Below, piece by piece: positions 37,207 to 49,719 of a stretch of 64,000 nt of DNA. Numbering within the stretch: the stretch's first letter is position 1; each line of letters begins with the position of its first letter. Source of the DNA: Neodiprion pinetum (Eukaryota > Arthropoda > Insecta > Hymenoptera > Diprionidae); contig NC_060234.1 of the NCBI RefSeq assembly GCF_021155775.2, positions 930,001 to 994,000 on the forward strand, in the 5' to 3' direction. Below the pieces are notes generated by a model that was given only the letters and a program-made list of their open reading frames with translations, was not told where the DNA came from and ran no database searches. A program made the position numbers and the translations under genes.

Positions 37207-38039
37207 GCATGTATGTATTTACCATGGTATTTATACCATCTGCCTCTCTTCGTCGGTTCGTAAGAAGGGAATAAATAAGGCGAAGGCCACCCATAGAAAC
37301 CTATGGCGGTGGAATGAAAAAGATCGTTGCAACTGAATGCACTTATGCGGTGCATAACGCCTGCCTTTCTATACATATAGAATATTCCCGACGTCGAGAT
37401 ATTTTATTTACATGGGGAGATATACTGAATTATATTCGAATCGATGCTGATTTTTTTTATCACTCCTTTTATTCGTTCTCTGAAATTTTGAAAATGAAAT
37501 TTATCCTCGTCGCGAATGTTGCAGAGGAACGATTCAGGCTCAAATTTTAATTTATTTACGTATTACGAATTTTTAAAATGATGATTTTCGATGAAAAAAA
37601 ATCGTCAAAATTGTGCGAAACTTTCGCTCCGGAAGCACGAAATTTTTGTCATTTGGATTTATTCTGAATTCACATTATTAGTAAACGAATATTGATTATC
37701 GAGAGGGGAAACGGCTGTTGGGAAAGGGGAAACAAATGACATATCGCATCGTCGCGTCGGCGAGCTCATTTCTCTCTTTATCTAAAATCGACGTTCTCGG
37801 ATTAACTCCGACGGTATGCCTGGAATTTGGCCTCTTCGGTTTTCTCCAGGCCGTCTCGCCATCGCCGGTTTCCGACATCGTAAAGGTACCAGGAAAGTTT
37901 TTTGAGGCAGTGTTTACACGTCAACGTAACGAAGTTGAGGGATTTTTCAAACTACGGCGATTGGAAAATAAATCCAAGGAAAAAGTTAACCATTTCTCAC
38001 CAAACATACACCTACATAGTATGTATTTTTTATGAATGA

Positions 38040-38100
38040 TCAAATCGATCATTTTTTCCCGATTAATCGAGTATAATCGATTACTCTTCCGCGCGATCGG
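38040..38100. promoter_or_regulatory. cluster of ATCGATTA/TTAATCGA-type sites
   Basis: Within about 55 bases there are AATCGATCA, GATTAATCGA and AATCGATTAC, all variants of the homeodomain core ATTA next to ATCGAT. The cluster is similar in kind to those near 11124, 48471 and 55790. Confidence 0.3.
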
Positions 38101-39098
38101 TTTTTGTTTTTTACTCCAATTGAAATACGCAATATAATAATCAATTCATGTGTGTCAATTCTTAATTATCATCATCGTTTTACTTATCAAGTACCTGTTT
38201 GATTTAATATGCGAAAGGTAAATGAATATATTCACCTGAAATTGACAAATATTTTCAATGAAACTGTAAATTATCAAAAAAACTTTTCCCCCATCAGCAA
38301 TCGATTAATCGCTCAATTTATTCCGATTGAATCGAATCACGTTCGATTATTTATATTATATATTGGTATATTTATTTATAGCACAGTGTCGAGCGTTAAT
38401 ATTTCATTCCTCGAAACTCGAAAGAAAATTCGTTGCGAAAAGAAGGAACGAGAACCCGTACAACGTTCTCCATAAATCGTCCAGCCGAGTTTCGATTTCA
38501 AAAATCTCGAGAAATTGGTGACGAGAAAAAGAAAAGAAAAAATGACTGAAATAGACGCGAATAAAGGGACACGAGACGAGGGATAAAAAACGCGAATACG
38601 AGGAGGGAGCGATTTAACGAACAAGTGTCAGGGACCAGCTGAAGGGATTTCATTTGGCGAGGCGGGTCGCGGGACGAGCGGATAAATCTGGTGAATTTGG
38701 TGGACCTTTGAGCCCGGTTTCAGGTGGTGCCTAATAAACATATCGGTTTCGCAGAGAGGCTTGCGGCTTCCCGCTTCTCTTTTTGCTAGTCTTCTTTATT
38801 ATCATCTCTCACGGTTACTCCGCAATATCCTTCAGACTCCTCTCTTTTTCTCTTGGTATTTTTATTTTTATTTTTGTTATTTTCTTTTTTTTTATTCAAC
38901 GTCCAAGTATGCGCGCATGTTTGCAGAGCCCGGAGACCGCTTAATAATCTTCATTGCTTTGGAATGCAATCTCCGTAAAAATGTTTTACGCACCGAACAA
39001 TATTGCCGTTGAGGATACGGGAGGAGATTTGAGTTACGGATCGTTGAGTGTCGCGGAATCGTGCAAAGTCATCTTTACGATAACTGCTTTTTCGCCTC

Positions 39099-39100
<2 letters not shown>

Positions 39101-39130
<30 letters not shown>

Positions 39131-39132
39131 CC
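39101..39132 (+). repeat. (CT)n microsatellite
   Basis: A roughly 30-base CT run within inv intron 1; one of a recurrent set of (GA/CT)n tracts in the window. Confidence 0.85.
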
Positions 39133-42100
39133 TCTTTCGCTCTTCGCCTTTATGCGACGGGGGTGGATACCTTGAATATATTTCAACCGGTCTCGGTTTA
39201 TCGGACGTCCGGAATTACACGGTTCTTTCAAGATGCGACGACTGTACGTGCCAATAAACAGCCAACCAGCCGTGTCAACGGCGAAACTCGCCTTTCCCGT
39301 CTAATAAGACAATATTATTACAACTCAGGCACACGCCTCTCCTACTCCCGTCTCCTTCTTCTTCCTCCTCTCTCTTTGTAGAAAAATTTATCGCACATTT
39401 TACGAATAATCGTATCACAAGAATACATGGATATAAATTAACAAAAATCTGCATCCAGATTATTATGTATAGATTAATTAATTCGCCGTTACCGTTTCTG
39501 TAATTTTCTGCAAGGTTGTTAATTTTTAAGAATCTCTTCCGAAGAAACCGTACAATTTATCCTTCAAAAATTTTTAGGGTATTTTATCCCACGTTTAAGT
39601 GAAAAAAATCAAATTTTTTTTGCAATGCAACCGGACAATATCGGTAGAAATGTTAGTTCAAATCGTGAGGAAAGTATTAATGCAGATGCATGCCAAAGGA
39701 AAGGTCAATGAGATTAGCAATTTTTATAATTACTGTGATAACTTTTTGTTGTTACAAAAAAAAAAGAAGAAAAATTTGATTTTATTCGTTTAAACTTACG
39801 ACAAAAAACGGTTTTTTCAGAAATTAATTCGTAAATATCAGTTCAAGTTTTAGCGAGTCTTACGGGTTACCCCCTCGATTAAAAAATTCTAAAAATTGCG
39901 GTCACGATTCGCAATCGACGTTGTTGCGATGTATGAATAAATAAGTAGACGGCTAATTTCAATTCACGACTATAATTCTACTTCAACGCATGCTCGCCGT
40001 GTCGAGCAAAGTCTACGGGATTATGCACGAGCCGTGTATGCGTGACTTAGACACGCACAAGAGCTGACACTTGAGAATTGTGAAATTTACAGCCCGACTG
40101 ATGGGTGTCCTTACGAAACGGTAACTTGATACCTCCGAATGCCGAGCGTATGCATTATGTCTCACTGTTATACCTTTATATTATATATACACACACAGTG
40201 TGTGAGTTTCGTTTCGTTCCGAGTCTCGACGTTGCAGCGTGAAAAATAAAATTGATGAAAAAAGAGAGACGAAAAAAATTTGCGCGAATAAAAAAAGGCA
40301 AAGGAGACGAAGAAAGAAGATTGAACAAAGAAATAGAAGTAACCGTACGTCCGTCAAAACCGCGAGTTCGGAGATAAAAATGCTTAGATAAGCGCTGACA
40401 AATCGAGAGATCGATGATGCTGTGGTATTTTCGCACGGTATTTGCGCGGCCGATTTATCGCCAAATTTGAGTTTGGAAATCGACTAGCTGAGTGGGGGTA
40501 AGAATGGATCTTTTATACTTTCAATCTTCTTTACTCGGGTTTTCCAAATTTTTATTATTGTGCTTGAAATTAGATTTCCACGTTTTTGAAAATTGGATAT
40601 TTCGTCGCTTTTATCCATTTTAGCCGTTGTAATTTTTCACCCCCACTCGACTCGCAATTCCCACGAGGGCAGGATTTTTCCATCGGCGATGCCCCGCGAG
40701 AGCTTATTGAGACCTTTTCTGGTTGACAACCGTGTTTTCCTACCGTTTAAGACGTGTATTTATGAACTCGTCAACCGCAAACGCCGCGTTGGATTATATT
40801 GAGCAATTCTTCAAAAGCGGTATACCGTTATACTTCATAACGAACGGAACGAGCGCGCTCAAGAATCGCTTCTAAACTCTCCGCATATTGCAGTCGCGTC
40901 GATCAATTCTCGTTACTCTTTTCCCTTCTCCGATCCCGTCGATAAAGAAATTTCGCAATTATTGATCCATCACGGCTGTCTTAATTTTGGAAAAGAATCT
41001 AATTTTTTTTTTTGCTCCCTAACATTTCGGAGAACTTGTTTTGCCCTTCTGCATTTCGAAGTTCTGTATTTTCAATATACTGTACCTCAACTTTCCAAAT
41101 TTTAAATTCTACGAATTCTAGATTTTCGCGTCTATGAAAATTTGATATTATGTTCGTTTTTTGTATTTTTAAATCGAACTCTGTTTGTAATGCTTGTTTG
41201 AAATAGAAGGATAAAAAAGAAACCAGAAGTAATTCACAGGAAAAATCTACTGGCAAGAAAATAGAAAAAAAAACGTGTGTGTGTCAGCTCCGACGCACGA
41301 CTGGAGTTTACTCCTTACGAACGATGATTAGGATACATATCGAATAGAAAAAGAGGCTAAATAAACGCATCTTCCAAAATGATAAGAGAAACAAACATAT
41401 ATCTGTAATTATTCGGATTATTTATATTACATCAAAAATTTCCAAATTTTGAGTGCATATTCGTAATAAATGACCGCAAAAACCTCTGAGTACCAACTTT
41501 CGTTCCCGGCAAACGACTTTTTACATTTTCGGTGAAATGTATATTATTCGTAAATGTAAACGACAAGCTTACCAACTAACCGCATGCATGTGTTTTTCGA
41601 ATTTTTCTTCATTATCATCTAAATCAATTTCTTCCATATTTTCAAATATTTTGACGTGATAACGTCACGTTTTATAAATTCATACGCAGGCACACAACAC
41701 ACACGTACAAACATACGCATACATTCAACTCTCAGACCAGAGGTAGTGAACTACACAGTGAGACTACGAAGCACCGCACGAAGAGCAGACCGCGAGTATA
41801 GGATACGCTGTGTAATGTATTCCATCTCATTCTTTTGCACGTTCAATATATATGTTTGTCTTTTCTATAACGCCTCAAGTTTTCGTGTTACACTTGATTT
41901 TACTCCTCATATAATTTCCGTACCGGGCCCTACAACTCAAATCGTTTCTTAAGGAGTAAACTCCAAAAACCCGGGAATAAAATAAAAGAAAAGAACCAAG
42001 TTGCGCCGAGATAAGTTGACACTTTTTAAGGAGTTGCAACGGAGCGTCAGTGGCTGGATGATTTATTTAAGAGGCGTGTCGCGTCCTCTCCGATCGTGGA

Positions 42101-42459
42101 TTGAAACGTAGGCACCTGCCGCAAAAGTCTGCCTTCCAACGGTTAGCAGAAGTCGAGAGAAACGCGAAGAAACGCCGTACAAGTAGCTCCGGGTATCACT
42201 TCTCGAATTGCACGCACGCATCCAAAGACTCACTTATACCCGCAGCTTGCCTGCTGCCTAATTGAAACGCCGGAGTGCAGGTAGGTAGGTAAATGTTTTA
42301 TTAATGATCTCGCGGACAAATTAGTTAGTCAATTACACGATTTAACGACAACTTCGAGGAGTTTCCCCGCCGCACTGCACCAACGATCGCGGATCTCGTT
42401 CCTCCTTGGCTCTCTCTTCGACTTACCGGTATTTTCTTAGCTCTGTATGTGTCCGTATT

Positions 42460-42497
<38 letters not shown>

Positions 42498-42498
42498 C
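42460..42498 (+). repeat. (CT)n microsatellite
   Basis: CT run with one TTT interruption in inv intron 1; (GA)n on the transcribed strand. Confidence 0.9.
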
Positions 42499-44333
42499 CT
42501 CCCCTGCACTCTTTCGCCCATTACTCGACCTGCTGTACTTAATTTTTTTCCCGACTCGATTCCGAGTCGAACGCTGCTACTGCGTTCACATGTGAGCTTT
42601 TGGGGAAAGACGTATTTTCAACTTCTTTTTACACGATTATTTCTTTGTAACTTTAGTCAGTTTTCTATGTGACGGATCGGAATTTCTAAAAATCGTAATT
42701 AATCGGAGACGCGTACGTGATAAATAGGGCCCGGATTAATATGTAAATACATATTTGTTATTTAAATCATATTCATTCTTTGATTTGATTTTCTACACAG
42801 AGTATAATTTTTGGAATTAGAAAATGCAGTTTCTTTTTTCCATATTTTATTCCATGTCTCAGTTTCATCAAGTCTATATTACATGTACATTTCGTTATTT
42901 CGGTGATAAATGAGGTCACGTAACTTTATCGTAACGAAATATATTAGAAAAAAATTATTATTGTTCAATTTTCGAACGAGTTTCAACATGCTGACTTTTC
43001 AAAATATTCAGTATGTTTTGTTTATTATGGTTTACCAAAAATCAGACAATCCTGAAGCTGCGAAGAGTAAACGTACCACGTTACTAACTTCAACCCCGTA
43101 CTGTTTGTAGGTAATTTGCAACGAGAGCCATAACGTAGTAGGTAGTACATAGTCTTTTGGCTATTGCTTAGCCGGAAGCGAAGTGTTATATACACGTAGA
43201 TAAATAGGGATATACCGCCAGGGAAAGAAAAAGGAGTCAGAGGAAGGAAGAGACCGGAAGTAATCCCGGGTGTAACGTATCCGCGTGCTGCACTCGAGTC
43301 GCGTAACAAGTTCAAGAATCTCTTCACCCTTGGAAAGAAGATCGGGGAAGGAAAAAAGTAAATACAAATAAGAAAAATAAACAAACACGGTGTTTGTTGA
43401 GATTCTTAACGAGCCACACGCTCCTTTGCGTCTCGGGAAATTAAGGGGACAATTAGTTTGGGTTACATCGTTGACGAATGGAACGGAATTAGAATAATAA
43501 TTCTTTTCTCAAGGATGGTACCGCAATCTCATTCTCTGAATGAAAGAACCAGTCAGGGACTTCGACACAGGTTCCATTTTTATTTTTATTTATTTTTTTT
43601 CCGGCCCAGCGGAGAATTTACCGCAAATTCGGGCAATCAGGGCACTTTGACACTCTTTCTCTCGGTATTTCGAATTTAGGCGCAGGGTCTGGTGATCGTA
43701 TGCTGTAGGTCCCGTAGTGCAGCCTCTGGATAACCCTAACCGGATGCTTTCCGGAGTTTTGAGTAAAGGCGATAAGAGACGTGTGCGTGCTCGGGGGACC
43801 TGGAGGCGTAGGCAGGTACCCTGTCTATTATTAAGTCAGACGTGCGTGCATGCGTGCATGCATGCGTGCATGAGGAGCAGAGCTGATTGCGCAAGCAACT
43901 AAACTCGACGCTCCTCACTGCGAGTATTCGTGCATACACACATGTATACGTATGTATGTTACATGTTTGCGCGTGAGAGTGTCTACTTGTCGATCGGTAC
44001 CCCGGGACCGGGAACTGGAAACTGGCAACCGTTTTTCACATATTTACGTTGAAAGCGACTGGCTGACCTCCTCGCCCATCAAGAGGTCAAAAACGAGTCA
44101 TCATCCTCAAGGTCGTCAGCCTTGAAACTCGCACGCTGCGGTTCCGAGTGTCGAACGAATAATCCGAAAGATTCGTTCCGTTTAAAAAAACAATCGCTAC
44201 TCTCCCCCCTCCCCTCTTTCTCCTTACCTTTCTTGAATCGATTATTCAATCCGCAGTGCCGAGAGCCTCGGCGACACCCTTTTCAACCGTTCGAGAGTAA
44301 TCCCGGTGTGTTTAATCGCGCGGGGAAGCCCGG

Positions 44334-44410
44334 AGCGCGGATAGCGCGGATAGCGCAGCTAGGGTGGTGAGGCGGGTGGGTCGAGCGCAGTTAGCGCAGT
44401 TAGCGCAACT
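44334..44410 (+). repeat. 9-bp tandem repeat AGCGC(G/A)G(A/T/C)T in two triplets
   Basis: Three units at 44334-44360 and three at 44384-44410, separated by a GGTGG-rich spacer. A loosely related GAGCGCAGAGCGCGGAT stretch is at about 49340-49360. CpG-rich; function unknown. Confidence 0.75.
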
Positions 44411-44693
44411 CGCCGATTTCGCGGCTCGCAGCTGCCAAGCTCGCTCCAACTCGGGCGCGGGCGTATCAAATGCTAATTAAACGGGTGTCGACTGTATCAG
44501 AGCTCCGCCGAGGAGCAGGCGCTCGGTGCCCGTCGTAAGTGCGCTGCGCTCCCGTCGTCCCGCGTTGCTGCACCTAACGCGCGGTGCCACGCTGCAGTCT
44601 ATAATACGGCCGCAGACTCTCTATACTCCGTGGTTCTCTAATGTATGCCAGTAGGCGACGGCGGTGGTCCATGCATCGGCGTGGGTGGTCCGA

Positions 44694-44788
44694 CGTCCGT
44701 TCTCCCGTCCGTCCGTTCGTTCGTTCATCCGTCCGTCCGTCCATCCGTCCGTCCGTCCGTCCGTCCGTCCGTCCGTCCGTCCGTCCGT
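44694..44788 (+). repeat. (CCGT)n tetranucleotide array
   Basis: About 95 bases of CCGT units with TCGT and CATC variants. Ser-Val-Arg-Pro and Thr-Asp-Gly-Arg peptide repeats on the two strands are artefacts. Confidence 0.95.
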
Positions 44789-46226
44789 TTAGTTCGTGGA
44801 CCATATTCATCCGGAGTTGAAGCCCGATGGGATTCCCTCCTCCTCGTTCTTCCCCTCGACCAAATGATATACCTTTTTCCGCGCGGAACGAGATAAGGAA
44901 TTCGCCAGCTTCGAAATACCTCTCGAAATTCATTCAGCTTCGCGATTCAAAGTGCAAAAATTCCTCCGCTGGTTTACTCGTATCGTTTTTTTTTTTTTTT
45001 TTTTTTTTTTAACGAATACTAGAAAAATAAAGAAATAAGAAAATGAGGCAAAAGACTCGAATAACCGACCAATTGATCCTTTCACCAATGTTTGAGCTTC
45101 GGTGTTGCTGCTGTCGCTGAAGCGCGTCTGATGCGGGGGATCCGTCTTTCGCTCGACGGGTTCCCCGAGGCGAGTTGGTAATTATAACAGTCTGCTGTAT
45201 ACACCCAGGCAGGTATGGGTATAATTGAAATGTTTACGATCGTTTCATTTATTGTTCGCGGCACGTTTATTAATTCAATTCTCTTGTATCCCATGCGTGT
45301 AATCTTACGGTAGTTATACCTCGCGTATCATTTATACAGATTGTCAAGTTGACCGTATTTTCTTTTTTATTCTTCTTGTTTTTTTATATCTCGCGTTTCA
45401 CAACCTATTAGAGGAAAATTTAGCGCCATTTCTGAAACATGTATTCGTTTCCAATAAAATAATATGTATATTAGAATGCTGGGCACTTCCGCGGGTTTTC
45501 TTGGCGGTGTAGTGGTTATAATAGAAAACTGAGGCAAAGAAGAGACAGATGCGAGTCATAAGCGACGAGCGCGAGACCCCGAGGAACGGAAGTCCCTCCC
45601 TCCCTAATTTCGGATTGCTTTTTTGGTGCTTGGACACTCGGGTAAGCAGCGCTCGAGCCTGTCAACCTCTCGGAAAGAGGTAGCGTTTGTATTCTTAATT
45701 CGCTTAGGTTTATAGCTGCTCTCAGGTGCACGGCGCAGGTACCCGAGACTTTTTGTTACTACGGGGGTTTTCGTTTTTGTGAAATAAAGAGCGAAAGAAA
45801 GAGAGAATGAGTGAAAGGGAAGAAGGCAGAAGGTAAAATGCCAACGATATATTACACGAACGAACGGTGATGATGCTCGATCAAATTTATAAGCAAAGAC
45901 TGTTAAAGTTTCGTTGAGTCTTTCAGTATCAAGATACGTTTGAAAGAATTTATCGCACGCAATTTCGAGAATCGATTATTGCAGAAAGGAATTCGAGAGC
46001 TCGACGAACTTGAGTTGACACAGAATGCCGCAGGAATCTTCTTTGAAAGTTTCTCAGTTTTTCTCCTTTGATTTTTACTTCCGGTACTCTGATTAGGCGT
46101 TTCCCGACTCGAGGCAAACAGACTGACAAAATAACATCGCTTCACCCTGTCGGAATGAAAATCGTCCAAACGAACGGGACAGTCAATTATTGAATTTTTC
46201 GAACAGTGCGGAGGTTTGTTAATATT

Positions 46227-46230
<4 letters not shown>

Positions 46231-46270
<40 letters not shown>
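46231..46270 (+). repeat. (CT)n microsatellite
   Basis: About 40 bases of CT with one G; a long GAGA-type tract on the inv sense strand. Confidence 0.95.
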
Positions 46271-46667
46271 GAGCAGCTGCAGCGGCGGCTTAGACGATCA
46301 GTCGTAATCGGAGATTAGACTCGTACTTCTCGCGTGCCGGACAAAGGACAATGGAGAAAGACATTTGCAGTCTTGGTACAGCGATCGAGTCTGACGATCG
46401 ATCAATGTCATTGTCCTAGATCGAGTTGCCGGGTAATTACCGATCCAAACCTGGCCAGGCTCGTACCTATTAATCGCGACGCTGCTCCGCAGGTCGACTA
46501 GACCGCGAAAAAAATCCGACGACTCGCAGGTTCGTCTAATAAACCTAAGCGGCGACGGTGCTTGGCGGCATTTTTATTCCTATCGAGATCTCCTTCAAGT
46601 CCGGCTTTCAATCATCCCGCGAAGTCGTAGATCGAAGCGACGGTTTTCGATTTCGGTATTATATCTG

Positions 46668-46673
46668 TTGTTG

Positions 46674-46713
<40 letters not shown>
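46668..46713 (+). repeat. (GTT/ATT)n microsatellite
   Basis: Triplet array of GTT turning into ATT. Confidence 0.9.
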
Positions 46714-46715
<2 letters not shown>

Positions 46716-48470
46716 TATACGCCAGCTCGTTATTTAATATCGTGTTGCACTGGAAACAAATTAGCCTTGTTGTTGTTTATATTATTATGATAATTATTAT
46801 GACCCCCGCATCGGATGAACGATATTGTTATTTGTTTGCCAATTAGCCGAAAAGTTTTACGACCGTAGCCGAAACCTCGAAAGCAGCTCCGTTAAATCCT
46901 AAAACCCTGTAGAGCAGCTATACAAGGGTCCCCAACAATTGTCCAATGTCACGCAGGTTCTCCGGTCGGCTACGATTTCATAGAAATCCTAGGAAATTGC
47001 TCGATTCGATTGTAAAAATTATTCGAATATCTGTACCTACTAGGGTGTTTCGGTAAATAATAATTTGGGATTTTTCACCGTGGCAGCATCTAAAAAGTTT
47101 GCTCAGGCCAAAAGAAAGATTATGTAAAAATATGAGCGTTTTTTTGAATTTGTGAAAAAAAAACGTCGTAGCACTTGAATTATTATTTCTTTCCTGACAT
47201 TTATATTCAACTCAAAGATCACGATCCGTAACCGAACAATGTATAATCCGGGAATCTTATTACCCTGAATTAAAAGTTCATATTAAACTACAACTGTTTT
47301 ATGAGATTCAATAAATAATGAAAAGATCGTCAGATAGACTTCTCAAACATCGACTTGACATTACAAGCGTGGGTCTTCTTAGTGACGTAAATTGATATTA
47401 TGATTGATGTAAGCAATAAGAAAAAAAGTTTTATTCACGATTCTCCATAAATTATAAAAACCGTGTAACAGTGAAAAATCAACTGATCGCGATCTTCCGC
47501 GTAACGTATAAGGCTCATCTTTTTCCAAGACCTTTCCTTCGGTCTGAACAATCTTTTCATGCCATGGTGGAAATTGATAGTCGTAGCTTCTTTTTTTTTC
47601 GCATGCAGTGAATTCGATGTTGCATTCCGGGCAATTTTGATCGCTCAAGCGTCGAGAGTCGAGATTCTTTTGCCAGCGGGCATTGTTAATCGTGGTATAT
47701 GCGATAGAAATGCCAGCCGTAGTTGGAATCGAAGCCGAAGTCATTAGCCATCAAGGCGGTACGGCACAACTCTCTCGCAACCGAAGGATAATAGAGAATA
47801 GGACTTGTTGGTAGGAGTTTCTGCGCTCGAGAATCGAGCAACAAGTTTAATTAAATACACTTAATTAACCGTAATGTATGACAGCAGTCTTACGGTATAC
47901 AATTCCAACAATTCGCGCCGGGAGATTCATTCCACTTACAAGGAGAGTTAGGTTTCAGACCTCTGGATCACGGATCCTGCTGAAACTTCTAGGATTCTAT
48001 CTATTTATTTTTCTTTCTTTCATTTTCTCTTCATTATCCTGAAATATCGAGCTTCTGACGTGGCGCTTCATCCGTTTGACGAGTCTCAAGTCTTACAATT
48101 AGTAACGTTAACGTGACGAGACGTTAGGGAATAAATCGTCACTTTGTAATTTTAGAATGATTTTGAAAAAGCTGAGTTCTAAAAATATGAGAACGTTGCT
48201 GTTTCGTTACTGCTTGGTTTCGGTACTCAATTTCAGACAATCCTAAAGTTGCGAAAAAAAAAACAACTTTTCCTAAACATCCATTCTTACGCTAGCCTTG
48301 CTAAATTCAATCTCATTCCATTCGGCTGTTCTTCGTTCTGGTGAAAATTTATTGAATTTAATCTTATTGAACGAAACCTGTTGTGAAATTAAAGAATATT
48401 TTGAAGGAACAAAAAACTTTTCCGCTATTAATTTTTGTTTCAAATGCACCGTTTCAAAAAAATACGACAT

Positions 48471-48550
48471 AATCGATTAATTGATTAATTTTTACCGATT
48501 CAATCGAGTCGTGTTAGATTATTTGTTTGGATTCGATTAATCAACGCGTC
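48471..48550. promoter_or_regulatory. dense homeodomain-site cluster with TAATTGATTA
   Basis: Eighty bases contain AATCGATTAATTGATTAATT (48471-48490), then CGATTCAATCGA, then ATTCGATTAATCAA and TCGATTATT. TAATTGATTA at 48478-48487 is a TAATNNATTA palindrome, the class bound cooperatively by Paired-type homeodomain dimers. Paired is a known activator of en stripes in Drosophila, so an enhancer core is plausible; no binding is shown here. Confidence 0.35.
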
Positions 48551-48726
48551 GATTATTTTTAGCTTGTCGTTAGCGGCCATCGGAACCATGAATAAATTTC
48601 AACAACCGAACGTTGCGTCAACCGGACTCAAACAAATTATTCCAATAAATTACATTTTACGCATTATTCAAAAGTATTCTAGTCCTTTTCTCAAATGATC
48701 TATGCATGTATATGAGTATATTGCAT

Positions 48727-48736
48727 TCAATTAAAT
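48727..48736 (+). promoter_or_regulatory. Engrailed consensus site TCAATTAAAT
   Basis: A second exact 10-bp match to the Engrailed high-affinity sequence, about 250 bases from the homeodomain-site cluster at 48471-48550. Confidence 0.3.
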
Positions 48737-49704
48737 AGTTTTGCAATCATCGAGTAATTACATTCGATTCATCTTGCAGTTGTTTTTCGTAAGACATATA
48801 TTGTTCTCTGAGAAAAATCGTTGGAAAATTGATTTCTCTTAAAGAAGAAGAAAAAGAAGAAGTATAAGAAGAATGTTCACCTGTGCCAACCGTTTGCAAT
48901 TATCCTTAGTTTGCGCGCATAAGCGTCAACGATAAGTGCATGCAGCGGCAATGAATAAGTGAAAAAGTAAGTTGACGCGAGTATTTTTGGCTCGTCAAAA
49001 GCGGCCGGGTCACCGATGGTCGCGAGTAGGAAAGAAAGGGTCGGAGGATCGGGCGCAAAAACCGCTCGTCATATACCAACCCGTGTATCCGGAGAAGGTC
49101 GTACAGCTCAGCCAGTCGTATGCCATTCACTGGAGAGAGAGAGAGAGATAGAGAAAGAGAGAGGAGGGAGGGGGGTTTGAAAGGGAGGGAATGGCCCATA
49201 AAGGTGGAACTCAGCGGGACGCGCGCGACTGCAAAATAAATTAATGGTCGCGTAAGAAGAAGAATGGCCTAGCTATCTTATTATTTTTATATTAGAGAAG
49301 ACTATAATACGGGCTATACGCGCATGGCTCATAGCGAAGAGCGCAGAGCGCGGATCGCTTGAGCGGTGCGCTAATAACGCTAGATTAAAACCCCATAATT
49401 TATGTCTAGTTTCTGGTAAACGCCGACTATCATGTCACGCAGCTACCATCCAGCCTACTATAGGCACCTTCTGAGTTATCGCCCCTTCCCAACGAGACGT
49501 GAGTTACGATCCGGTCTCTTGTCTCGCTCTATGGACCAACCTCTGTATACGACAACAAACCGATCGCCAGACCGCGTCTCACCGTAATATAATTATTATT
49601 TATCACCATGCGTCGTCTTGTTGGGACATTGCGGTGAGGCCCTCGGTTTCCGCTTGCAATTTTATTTTTTCTTTTTTTTTTTTCTTACTTCAATCTTTAC
49701 TCCT

Positions 49705-49719
49705 CCCCCCCCCCCCCCC
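49705..49719 (+). repeat. poly(C) tract
   Basis: Fifteen consecutive C bases after a T-rich stretch; G run on the inv sense strand. Confidence 0.9.

Noticed and set aside
45082..45294. Minus-strand PAWVY, resembling the EH2 motif of a missing inv exon 1
   Set aside because: Only five residues match. The preceding Trp and the following CTRYSDRPSSG are absent and there is no donor in the right phase.
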